A DNA stretch of 64,000 nucleotides from contig NKYR01000090.1 of the NCBI GenBank assembly GCA_003184365.1, positions 62,001-126,000 on the forward strand, written 5' to 3'. Below the pieces are notes generated by a model. The model was given only the letters and a program-made list of their open reading frames with translations. It had not been told where the DNA came from and made no database searches. Below, piece by piece: positions 47,151 to 55,913 of the stretch. The position numbers were made by a program, and so were the translations under genes. The number at the start of each line of letters is the position of its first letter. Position 1 is the first letter of the stretch. Source of the stretch: Evernia prunastri. Taxonomy: Eukaryota > Ascomycota > Lecanoromycetes > Lecanorales > Parmeliaceae.

Positions 47151-48577
47151 TCAGTTCGGCTTTCCAAGCATGGTGTTAAGCCATCTCGAGATGCTCGAAA
47201 CCTCCTTTGAGGCACCATGTTCAACTTGGTTGAGCACATCGGCAAAATTGTCGATATCATGGATACTTTTGTCCTTCAGGACCTGGTCAAACTTTTCCCT
47301 CTCGGCGCTCGCAGAGTCCTCATCGGACGATACCGATAGTCTGCTGGAATCGATCACTCCAGATCTAATCTTGAGATACACACGAGCCTGAATGACAGGT
47401 TTGTCAGATACGAAGTCCTCAGATTCTGCCGGAGGAGGCTACATAAGTAGGGTACGTACTGATGGTGGAAAGTCTTCCGGTAGTGGCGGTCGTTCCCTTT
47501 CATCTTCTTCGTTAGCATGGCTCGAGAGTGTAAATTGCGGCGTTTGTCCATAGAGCCATTTGGATGACTAAATTCAAGTCACATGAGCTGAGCCGTGAAT
47601 ATGGTCTTGTCTTCACTGACCCTCAATTCATCGACACCCTCTTTTATCTCACTTATCTCTCCGAAATTTTGTCCAACACAGCCTGTGGTCCATTCGCGCA
47701 AAACGTCCGATCGCATCTCTCCCTCGACATCAATGAATTGAAACATATTTTTTGATTTCCAAAATCCATACAAGTCTGCAAATGATTTCATGACCTCCGC
47801 CTGAAAGGAAGTATTAAATTGTGCGATCGACGTCTTGGGTTCCGTGCGTACGTTGCCAATCGGTGAGCGAACACTTTCTACGCCTCTGGCTTTGATGAAT
47901 GGTCGCGAAGGAGATCGCAGGTACTGTGAGATTTGAGGTAAGTCCGCAGATGCTAAGAGACACGTGCCATGATGCAATGACCGCTGTCGAGTCATTTTGT
48001 AGGCAGACCCAGACACCTTGAGGGGTGGATTCTTCTCGCTATGTGGATGAAAAATTGTCCGATGCATATCGGCCGGGTCTGGCCAATCCTCTTTTTCTAA
48101 GATGCTGCCTTGATCGAGGACAATGTCATGTCTTTCGTTGACTCGGGCGCGTAGATTGACCTCACGTATCGCCATCGTCACCATTTCTGCATGTCGGTCG
48201 CGTGTGAAGTTGGCAGTGGGACAGATGACACTGTAATTGACATTACCCTCATCGTGGAAAACAGTGCCTCCTCCAGACCGTCTTCGGACAAGTTGTACAC
48301 TATTCCAAGGGACGTTGTGGGGTTTGCCATGTACATGACGGTCTCTCGCTGAGACATGAGTTTGCCGAAGTAGATTCAAGTCTACTTCGAGCCATGGATT
48401 CTGATTCCTGCCAATGACAACGCAAGGTCTGTTCACATACAAAAAAAGGACGGTAGAGTTTGGTGGAGACTTTTGTAGTAGGTAGTGCTCGATTGAGAGA
48501 TTCAAGAAGGGATCTAGAGTGCGAGAAACGTATATTTGATATTTGGAGACTTGGACCAGCGCTTTCCAAGCTTGCAT
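47151..48577 (-). CDS. Lipoate-protein ligase A family (yeast Aim22 type)
   Basis: Exons 47621-48577, 47460-47567 and 47151-47387 give 433 residues from the first ATG in frame (the frame is open further upstream without an ATG). The BPL/LplA catalytic fold is clear: YVSRTLDPFLNLSIEHYLL, NRPCVVIGRNQNPWLEVD, the RRRSGGGTVFHDEGNVNYS substrate-binding loop, and LKVSGSAYKMTRQRSLHHGTCLL with the conserved Lys. Exon 2 supplies the conserved SSKWLYGQTPQFTLSS, which confirms the splice; exon 3 encodes the accessory C-terminal domain. The enzyme attaches or transfers lipoyl groups to E2 subunits and H-protein in mitochondria. No strong presequence is evident at this start, so an upstream exon is possible. 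It is divergent from chorismate synthase, 307 bases apart. Confidence 0.88.
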
Positions 48578-48884
48578 AATAGAACAATCACAAAGTAGAC
48601 TTCTGGATTGAGCTGGCAAGACAAATATTGGAAAGCTGAAGAAGTAAAAGGCTACGACGGTGATGTTAGCTTGAGTACTCCGTAGTGCGGCATTCTTTCC
48701 GCTCGATCTTGTTCGCTCGGAACCAATCTCGGCTCAGAATCTCTCCTCGCTCGGTGAGAAATCCGTTTCGGAGACAATTGGATAAGTGCTTATGTATATC
48801 TTGTCCCACGATTCCACTTGAGCATGAACTGTATCAACTGTATCTTATCGCTACCTTCAATAAACCTCTATAACATATACCATC
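48578..48884. promoter_or_regulatory. Bidirectional promoter, lipoate ligase / chorismate synthase
   Basis: 307 bases between the two start codons. Short AT-rich motifs (ATAACATATACC) lie just upstream of the chorismate synthase ATG. No gene is seen. Confidence 0.4.
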
Positions 48885-50250
48885 ATGTCAACTTTTGGTC
48901 GTGCGTTCAGAGTCACAACGTGAGTGATTTCACCGCGACAATTAGAAACAGTGTGGCTGACATCGTCCGTTTCCAGCTACGGTGAGAGCCATTGCGCCTC
49001 GGTAGGATGCATCGTCGACGGCTGCCCCCCAGGGATGGAGCTCACGGAAGCGGACATACAACCACAACTCACTAGAAGACGGCCTGGCCAGTCAGCCCTT
49101 TCAACGCCAAGAGACGAGAAAGATCGAGTCCAGATACAGTCAGGAACGGAGTTTGGCATCACCTTGGGAACCCCAATTGGGCTCATGGTGAAAAATGAGG
49201 ATCACAGACCACAGGATTATAAAGGTGATACTATGGCTGGATTCCCGCGCCCAAGCCACGCAGGTTGGTTTTACCTCTGGCCTTAAGATTTTTCATGTGG
49301 TTTGCTGACGCGCCTGAGTAGATTACACATACCAAGAGAAATATGGGGTACGAGCTAGTAGTGGAGGAGGTCGAAGTTCTGCCCGTGAGACCATAGCTCG
49401 TGTGGCTTCCGGTGCCATCGCCGAAAAATATCTGTCCCTCGTCCACGGCGTTGAAATCGTTGCATTTGTCTCATCAGTCGGCGACGAACAGCTCTTTCCC
49501 TCTACGTCTACACATCCGACACCCTCTACAAACCCTACATTCCTCAAGCTCCTCGACACAATTACCCGCGAAGAAGTTGACCACCCGGATTATCTACCCG
49601 TGCGCTGCCCTAACAAAGAAGCCGCCAGCCGCATGTCTGAAAAGATCGCAGCATTCCGAGACAAGAAGGACTCAATAGGAGGCACCGTTACCTGCGTAAT
49701 ACGCAATTGCCCTGTTGGTCTTGGCGAGCCATGTTTCGACAAATTAGAAGCCTGCCTTGCGCAAGGAATGCTCAGTATACCCTCAACAAAAGGTTTCGAG
49801 ATTGGTTCAGGGTTCGGAGGCTGCTCAATTCCGGGCTCAATCCACAATGATGCCTTTGTGTCATCGGTCCCTGTCGCTCCAAGCCAATCCGGCGTGGATG
49901 CTTCGCCCGATGCACCGCCAGAAGCCACCACAAATGGGACCAAGCCCCATTCGAATCGCCTGAAAACAAGGACTAATAATTCCGGAGGAGTACAGGGCGG
50001 GATATCCAATGGAGCCCATATCTACTTTCGAGTGGGCTTCAAGCCGCCGGCGACCATTGGACAGGCACAAAACACTGTTGATTTTGGGGGTAAAGATGGA
50101 ATATTAGAGGCAAAGGGTCGACATGATCCCTGCGTAGTGCCTCGCGCGGTGGCAATAGTTGAGGCAATGGCGGCATTGGTTGTTATGGACGCAGTTATGA
50201 CCCAAGGCAGTAGGCAGGCAATGCGGGATGCCCTCCAAAATCGTGGATAA
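48885..50250 (+). CDS. ARO2: Chorismate synthase
   Basis: Exons 48885-48919, 48977-49263 and 49322-50250 give 416 residues. All three family signatures are present: GESHCASVGCIVDGCPPGM near the N terminus; ASSGGGRSSARETIARVASG; and RHDPCVVPRAVAIVEAMAAL near the C terminus. Chorismate synthase converts 5-enolpyruvylshikimate 3-phosphate to chorismate using reduced flavin, the last common step to aromatic amino acids. Fungal enzymes also reduce their own FMN with NADPH. A short low-complexity insert (APSQSGVDASPDAPPEATTN, around residues 285-305) occurs in the usual variable loop. Length is normal for fungal enzymes. Confidence 0.96.
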
Positions 50251-50643
50251 GGACTTTGGGTTGTTCATTCAAACAACGAACATGATGAGTCAGGGGTTAC
50301 GTAGATTCGCATGATGAATATGACATCTAAATGGTAAGATACCTTTGGTTTGTATGTCATGATAGATACTTTAGCAAAAAGGATAGACAGCCTATGCGAG
50401 ACTAGAACGGATGACTACTCTTTTCACACGTCACATAGTGATAGCAGACATCCTCTGAGATACTAAGAAGCTCCAATTCACTCTCACGCACAAACCACGC
50501 TGTCACTATCTTACTCCCGCCACTGCCTCGATCAAGATAAATCACGGCCTCATCGTAGGGCTGAGCTGAGACAGTCAATGCGTCTACTTTCAAATTTCTC
50601 AAATCCTACAGAAAGTTCCCATTAACAATGCTAATTCGGCGAC
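50251..50643. other. Short spacer where the MED5 5' end would be expected
   Basis: Only 393 bases separate the chorismate synthase stop from the first MED5 ATG. No sequence resembling the usual Med5 N-terminal region is found on the plus strand. The minus strand holds an exon-like ORF (50402-50608). Confidence 0.6.
50402..50608 (-). CDS. Exon-like antisense ORF
   Basis: Read on the minus strand, a CTGTAG acceptor at about 50609 opens into a 68-codon frame with protein-like composition: DLRNLKVDALTVSAQPYDEA, VIYLDRGSGGSKIVTAWFV and RESELELLSISEDVCYHYV, ending in a stop at 50402. A possible short first exon starting MPVLHP lies antisense to the MED5 start (about 50640-50675). No family is recognised. 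It may be a small real gene, the tail of a decayed one, or chance. Confidence 0.3.
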
Positions 50644-52785
50644 ATGGATCCTCAGATAGGGATGCAGGACTGGCATCAGTCCCTCGGTATCCTGGACGAC
50701 GTAGGGTTACTTTCCTTCCAGAACAATGTCCTAGACAACCCTCCCATCCCAACCCGAGCAGGCCTCTACATCTGGCTCAATGCCATGCTTCATGACAGGC
50801 CATCCTTTGACGACAATACAGTCATAGACTTTCTCAACGTTCGATACAAAGATGATGTCTCCAGCCTTGCTACGGGTTTGATTTTGGCTTCTTTCGATGT
50901 ACTAGCGAATGCCATGTACCGCAACGAGTCGACGCGATCCATCAATATTCTGCGGTCTTTTCTCGTCAACAGGTTACCTGTCTTCCTCCAGCGTAGTTAT
51001 GCTGCTATGATCTTTGAGCCGATGACAATCGAACATTGCATACGGCAGGCCCTCGTGCGCGTGGATCCTGCCGCATTCCCCCCCTATTCTCAGATGTTTG
51101 ATCCACTGGAGAAAAATAGCCTTCTCTCCGAAGCACGTCAAGAATTCTTGTTCGCATGTGCATTGCATCAGCTGATACCAGAGCGGATCATCGAGGAGAT
51201 CCTGGGAGATGTCCCCATGCAAAGTCTGCCAGCCTCCGGCAGGTATATCAAGGACGACCTCGTAAGCCAATGTACTACAAATCCAGCTAAAATCGATGAG
51301 TACATTGGCGAATTAGAGAACATGGAAGGGAATGCCGGAGAGATCGCTAGCGCACTCATCGAGATCTTGCACGCTCTTTGCGCAAATAATGATACGATGA
51401 CCTTGAAGGCTGTCTGCAATGCTTTATGCCGCAAACCGACGGCTTTAGATGTCATCATGCTATTCACAAGTCCTAATCATCTACTACAACCGCTATGCGG
51501 TACATTGGATAAATGGCAGGACCACGAAGACCAAGGCGAGTATCAGCCTGTATACGACGAATTTGGCAGCATCCTCCTCTTCGTCGTCCTCGTCCACCAC
51601 CTTTTCGGCGTGCAACCTGACGAGCTTGGCGTTGAAGGCTCGGACTCTTTCGTACTCAAGTACCTCAAGCACGGTTCCGTCAGCAGGTCCATTGACGACC
51701 TGTCAGAACACGAAAATCAGCTTCTGGGTGGTTGGATCAAGGGACTCTTCGAGACCGAAGGCATTAGCGATGAGCTGATGTCGATGTGCAAGCCCCAAGA
51801 ATTCCATCTACTAGTGGCTACGCTGTTCGAGCAAAGCCTGAAGGCTTGTCAGGCAAATGTCCTTGCCCTCGAGACGCTCCGAGGCGGCTTCGAATACCTA
51901 CTCGAACCGTTCTTGCTCCCTTCTCTCATCGCTGGTTTCACATGGTTCACCAACTGCTTATGGGAGATCAACGACGAGTCCAAGAACATCGACACCGTCC
52001 TACCCGCCCTCCAAACCCTCCTGAAGCCTCCCTCCATGTCCCACGACTCCTCCACAATCCACAACGCCGTCCTCTCCGTCGTCACGAAACCCCTCTCCGA
52101 CTCCCTCAGCCACGTGCAGCGACAGTACGCCTCCCGCCCGGACATCACCCCGCTCCTCCAGGTCCTGAACGAACACTCCCAGGAGCGCCAGGGGACGACG
52201 GCCCTCAACGAGCTCGCCTCCTGGTCCGCCGCCCCAAATGGAGGCCTCCTCGCGGCCCTCCGCCACACCATCCAGTCCCTCGTCCTCTGGAGCGCGACCA
52301 CCTCAACCGAAGGCTCCCCGCCCTCCTACACCCACCGCCAACTCTCAGACACCCTGCGCCTCCTCGGCGCCCCGGCCGTCCTGCGCCTCCTCGTCGACGA
52401 AGCCACAAAACAGGAGCAGGCGAACCCGGACACCGCCCTCGACGTCACCGCCATCATGATCCTCACAACCTCCACCCCCAAGCGCGCCCTCACCCTCCAC
52501 GACGTCCTCCAGCACGACTTCCACTCCGTCGACGACCTCGCCCGCACCGACGGCCCCCGCGCCAGCACCGTCGTCCGCATCCACCGCCGCGTCGGCGCCT
52601 TGGCCCCGCCGAAACCCGGCGTCGCGGGGGCGGAGGCGGACGGCTTCATGGCCGGCGTGGTGGGGGCACGGAACGGGGAGCCCGCGGCGGATATCGACGA
52701 CGTGCTGGGCGAGGCGGAGAACGACATCGCGGCGAGGCAGGGCTTTCTCGACAGCGGGAACGCATCCCTGTTGGGGTTGGCTTGA
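50644..52785 (+). CDS. MED5: Mediator complex subunit 5 (Nut1), apparently N-terminally short
   Basis: Single-exon ORF of 713 residues. The sequence aligns by eye with the middle and C-terminal parts of fungal Med5: TRAGLYIWLNAMLHDRP, LILASFDVLANAMYRNE, LRSFLVNRLPVFL, FLFACALHQLIPE, LGDVPMQSLPASGRYIKDDL, ELENMEGNAGEIASALIEIL, EDQGEYQPVYDEFGSILL and GGWIKGLFETEG. Med5 is a Mediator tail-module subunit. Typical filamentous-fungal homologues are, from memory, about 1000 residues; here roughly the first 270 are missing and there is no room for them before chorismate synthase. From about 51,990 to 52,600 codon use becomes extremely C-ending, then G-rich to the stop, so the 3' third differs sharply from the 5' part. 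Confidence 0.88.
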   Translation: MDPQIGMQDWHQSLGILDDVGLLSFQNNVLDNPPIPTRAGLYIWLNAMLHDRPSFDDNTVIDFLNVRYKDDVSSLATGLILASFDVLANAMYRNESTRSINILRSFLVNRLPVFLQRSYAAMIFEPMTIEHCIRQALVRVDPAAFPPYSQMFDPLEKNSLLSEARQEFLFACALHQLIPERIIEEILGDVPMQSLPASGRYIKDDLVSQCTTNPAKIDEYIGELENMEGNAGEIASALIEILHALCANNDTMTLKAVCNALCRKPTALDVIMLFTSPNHLLQPLCGTLDKWQDHEDQGEYQPVYDEFGSILLFVVLVHHLFGVQPDELGVEGSDSFVLKYLKHGSVSRSIDDLSEHENQLLGGWIKGLFETEGISDELMSMCKPQEFHLLVATLFEQSLKACQANVLALETLRGGFEYLLEPFLLPSLIAGFTWFTNCLWEINDESKNIDTVLPALQTLLKPPSMSHDSSTIHNAVLSVVTKPLSDSLSHVQRQYASRPDITPLLQVLNEHSQERQGTTALNELASWSAAPNGGLLAALRHTIQSLVLWSATTSTEGSPPSYTHRQLSDTLRLLGAPAVLRLLVDEATKQEQANPDTALDVTAIMILTTSTPKRALTLHDVLQHDFHSVDDLARTDGPRASTVVRIHRRVGALAPPKPGVAGAEADGFMAGVVGARNGEPAADIDDVLGEAENDIAARQGFLDSGNASLLGLA

Positions 52786-53610
52786 GCTGTTTCTTTTTTT
52801 ATTAGTTGGGGGGCCGGGGGTTGATTTAGACGGGTTGGGAAGCGGGGAAGAGAAGGGAAAGAGAATGAGGAGAAAGCAGTGGGGGAAGCGGGGCACCGAC
52901 GCACCGAATGCGAAAACGTTTTCGTCCCTTAAAATCACCGCAGCTTGCACTTGCACGCCTGAGGCGTAAGGCCATTTGAATTTGGATTTGGAATGGAAGA
53001 AATACTAAGAACAGTGGGTATTTTCGACCGGCGGTAGAGGAGAGTCTGGGCGTCACTGGGCGGCTTGTTCATCAGTTATGGTCCCAGGTTGGGGGTTGGG
53101 GGGATTGGTTGTGTTTCGCTTATACCCCTGAGGAGGAGCGGGGGAAGAGGGGGAATTGGGGGGGGGTGGGGCGGGAAGTGGTTGTGTTAAGGCAGCCGGG
53201 CAGGAATGGCCGCCTTCTTTCGGATCTCTCGATTGTGGGATGTGGATTGAGGAAGTAAACGTACCGGACAATGGGCCCTTGCCGACAGAAGCTGTGGCAT
53301 TGTAAGTAGTATGAAGGCAAAACGCATGGAGTATCTAGATGTTGAGTGTAAGTAAGACGTTGGAGATACGACCGCTTTGACTCTGACTCTGCCGCCATTT
53401 TTTTCTAGGGTTTTGTGTTTTCGATTTTTTTGACGACCAATAAGTCTCTTTTTCTTCTGTTGCAACAATGCTGACATGAAGGTCAGCATGCAGATAGATA
53501 ACTAGATAGCAAAGAGGAGTAGTCAGTATCCGTCGTACGCCCGGATCCTTCAGTTCCTGAGCTGACCAGTCGGCTCCGAAGGATGCTTGTCAAGGGTCGA
53601 AGTCGCCGGA
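52786..53610. other. Intergenic region with G-rich tracts
   Basis: 825 bases between convergent genes. Bases 53080-53185 contain several GGGGG runs on the plus strand, continuing the G-rich 3' end of MED5. No gene is seen. Confidence 0.5.
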
Positions 53611-54621
53611 TCACTCAGAAATCGTCGTAAAGGCTGGCGCAGTCCATTCCTCGTAGTCCTCCATGTAGAGGTCCTTCGCGCGACGGTGACACCCGGGGTT
53701 CTCGCAATCGGAGTGATCGAAGGATGATGGCAAGCCGCTGCCCCAGACCAACGTGTGCTCGTAAGGATTCGAATCACCAAGGGGTCGCCATGCAAGGAGT
53801 TTGCCGAGTATGCGTGACGGCCGAGGGTGGACGTGTTCCTTCTTGTCGATCCATCTGGGGTTGTCGATCACCGTGGGCTTGTCGTCGAAGGTAACCGGCT
53901 TCCGAGTGAGGCGCCGAATGTATTGGCGGTGGGCCTCAATCTTGTCGTACAACGGTTGAACCTCGGCGCGGAACTTGTCGATGTCGAAGGCGAAGGCTTC
54001 ACGGACGATGGCGGCAATGGAGTTGTCTGGGGATGCCAGTGTGACCACTTCCTGAGGACGGGACGACGGAGCTGCTGTACGGTTGTCCGATGTCGAATGG
54101 TATCGGACAGGTTGACGGGGACCGGTCGCAGCTGGGCGTCGCTTTGGCATGTTGATCGGAGCAGCCGGGATGGACATGGAGGAGTCCGACATCGGAGGAG
54201 GGCGACAAGGAGCTTGACGAAGGTCGACCGCCTGTGACTTGATCCATTGGGCCGTCTTGGTGTTTGACTTGGAGACCTTGGTGGCAATGGATCCGGAGCG
54301 TTGAATGAGCCATGGACGGTCACGAGATGCACGGGCAGAGGCGCGAGCTGAGAGGGTCGCTTGGCGAAGGCCAGACTCGACAACAGGAACCTGACGGCCG
54401 CCGACGATCGAGCCTTTGGAGGAGAGTGACGAAACCTTTGACAGTGTTTGAGGGCGAGACACACGAGCCGTGGCACGGTCTATCGCAGATTTTGTCAGAC
54501 TTGAGAAGGTGGAGGAACGTACCGTCGTGGGAGCAGGTACTATCCACGGTCGCGGTCGAGATACACGAGCTATCTGACGAGCGATGATTGAAGAAGAGAG
54601 AGATGAGAAAGTTGTAGACAT
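53611..54621 (-). CDS. Uncharacterised protein with N-terminal Ser/Arg repeats
   Basis: Single-exon ORF of 336 residues from the ATG at 54621. The first 115 residues contain three degenerate copies of a unit of about 30 residues around ARVSRPRPWIVP, with Arg, Ser and Thr but almost no acidic residues. This resembles a long mitochondrial-type or nucleic-acid-binding basic region. The C-terminal half is more ordered: AAIVREAFAFDIDKFRAEVQ and LYDKIEAHRQYIRRLTRKPV form a likely helix, followed by a Cys/His cluster (HSDCENPGCHRRAKD) near residue 312. A 43-nt intron-like stretch (54484-54526) would shift the frame and was not used. A T19 tract on the coding strand lies 52-70 bases upstream of the ATG. 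Function unknown. Confidence 0.6.
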   Translation of the reverse strand: MSTTFSSLSSSIIARQIARVSRPRPWIVPAPTTVRSSTFSSLTKSAIDRATARVSRPQTLSKVSSLSSKGSIVGGRQVPVVESGLRQATLSARASARASRDRPWLIQRSGSIATKVSKSNTKTAQWIKSQAVDLRQAPCRPPPMSDSSMSIPAAPINMPKRRPAATGPRQPVRYHSTSDNRTAAPSSRPQEVVTLASPDNSIAAIVREAFAFDIDKFRAEVQPLYDKIEAHRQYIRRLTRKPVTFDDKPTVIDNPRWIDKKEHVHPRPSRILGKLLAWRPLGDSNPYEHTLVWGSGLPSSFDHSDCENPGCHRRAKDLYMEDYEEWTAPAFTTISE

Positions 54622-55913
54622 TGTGTTTGTGATGTGATGATGTGTGAGATGTGTTCCAGAGGCGGAGTGAAGAAAAAAAAAAAAAAAAAAACCCCCAAAA
54701 TTTTCGGGGGGAAATGGGCCCTTCCAATGCCAAGCACTGACAAGCTAAGAATTTAGAAGTCTGGTACGAATCCGGGGTAGCAAGTAGCAGTGAAGAGATT
54801 TTCATCGTCCTTGGCAAGATGCTCCCAACAAAAGTTGATGCTCAGCTGCTGCGAACGGTGGAGATATCAGATACCAAACGGGGAGTGGGATACGAAGAAC
54901 GGGAGACAAGGAACCGTATATAACTCAACAAAACAGGAAAGATTTACCCGTTGTCTCTTTCTGAAAGAGGGCAAACGTTTGCTGTTCCTTCTAGTGCGTA
55001 AAGACATGGAGCAGGGGACGCCGAGGATTCAGAATGCTCAGGACAGGAAATCGCCTTCCAGCAACGAAGAAGATTTCTACCTGACTTGAATGATAGGTAC
55101 TTGTCGCGTCAAAAGATCAAGACATGCGTAAGAAAAGGATTGATACTCCAATTGGGTGATGACAACCAGGGGGCGATACTCGTAGACTCCTTTCAACCAC
55201 GGGCACAGACCCTGACTGACGACCGTACCTTACCGTTGTAACATTAAAGAAGTAGCTTTCAGATCCCTTGCTCCTTGACCAACGAGCTATGTCTGGGACT
55301 GCGTACCAGTAACTGTACATGATAGGACTTCACCCCTATCCCTAGCCCGGGTCACGTGATCAAGAGCAGAATGAGAGGTCCTTCAGACATTAAGCTTCAA
55401 GTATTTAGGAATCATTACCAGGTTAAACCTACAAGTATGCACATGATTGAGACGCTCTACAAGTGAAGGAACCGGGTGCATGGCAAATGTTTTCTCTGTC
55501 TATCTGAAAAAGACACTGCCACACAGAACCGCCCCTCCGTTCGATGATGCTCAATCCCCCACCTCCCTCAAGAGAACCTGCAAATATCCTCTGGTCCTGA
55601 GCACATGGCAGACCCGCACACTCGGCTGTAGTCGTGCAGCTCCAGGTCGTACCGACGGTATAGCAGGGCGCAATTGAGATGGAGCTGCGCGGAGGCGAGG
55701 CTAGAGAGTAGCATTGGGAGCAGGATTCTTCGGTCCAGGGTCTGAATGCAAATGTGCTGCCTCCATGCTCAGACCGGACCTTGATCCCCTGCGGAAGGCT
55801 CTCATGACGGGATCGGCTGTCAGGCATTGAGAGCCTGCACGAAGGTCTATTTCCATATTCTGTAAGAAACGTCAGCCGTTTGAAGCTCCATAAACAATGC
55901 TGCTCACCTGTTC
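54622..55913. other. Intergenic region, mostly without genes
   Basis: About 1.3 kb. It includes an A19 run at 54673-54691 followed by C5A4, and a doubtful minus-strand ORF at 55429-55827. Nothing else is seen. Confidence 0.4.
55429..55827 (-). CDS. Possible cysteine-rich small protein
   Basis: ORF of 132 residues directly downstream of RTT106 on the same strand. It has ten Cys in total, seven within the stretch from SCSQCYSLASPP to AECAGLPCAQD and three near the end, a Gly run (EGGGG) and no visible signal peptide from this start. An acceptor-like TTCTTACAG lies just upstream (near 55872), so it could be a downstream exon. It may also be chance. Confidence 0.22.
   Translation of the reverse strand: MPDSRSRHESLPQGIKVRSEHGGSTFAFRPWTEESCSQCYSLASPPRSSISIAPCYTVGTTWSCTTTAECAGLPCAQDQRIFAGSLEGGGGLSIIERRGGSVWQCLFQIDRENICHAPGSFTCRASQSCAYL

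Noticed and set aside
47456..47551. ATG-started minus-strand ORF beginning MDKRRN as a separate small gene
   Set aside because: The same DNA in another frame encodes the conserved SSKWLYGQTPQFTL segment of the lipoate ligase, so it is an internal exon.
51786..52805. 339-codon plus-strand ORF overlapping MED5
   Set aside because: It is the shifted frame of the C-rich MED5 3' part; its translation is almost only Arg, Pro, His and Gly, and MED5 itself is conserved.
52326..52956. Two minus-strand ORFs of 192 and 203 codons
   Set aside because: They are antisense to GC-rich MED5 codons with alternating Ala/Arg/Gly composition, without family motifs.
54484..54526. 43-nt intron in the 336-residue orphan
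   Set aside because: Removal shifts the frame and destroys an open frame that continues the repeat pattern; the length is also at the lower limit.
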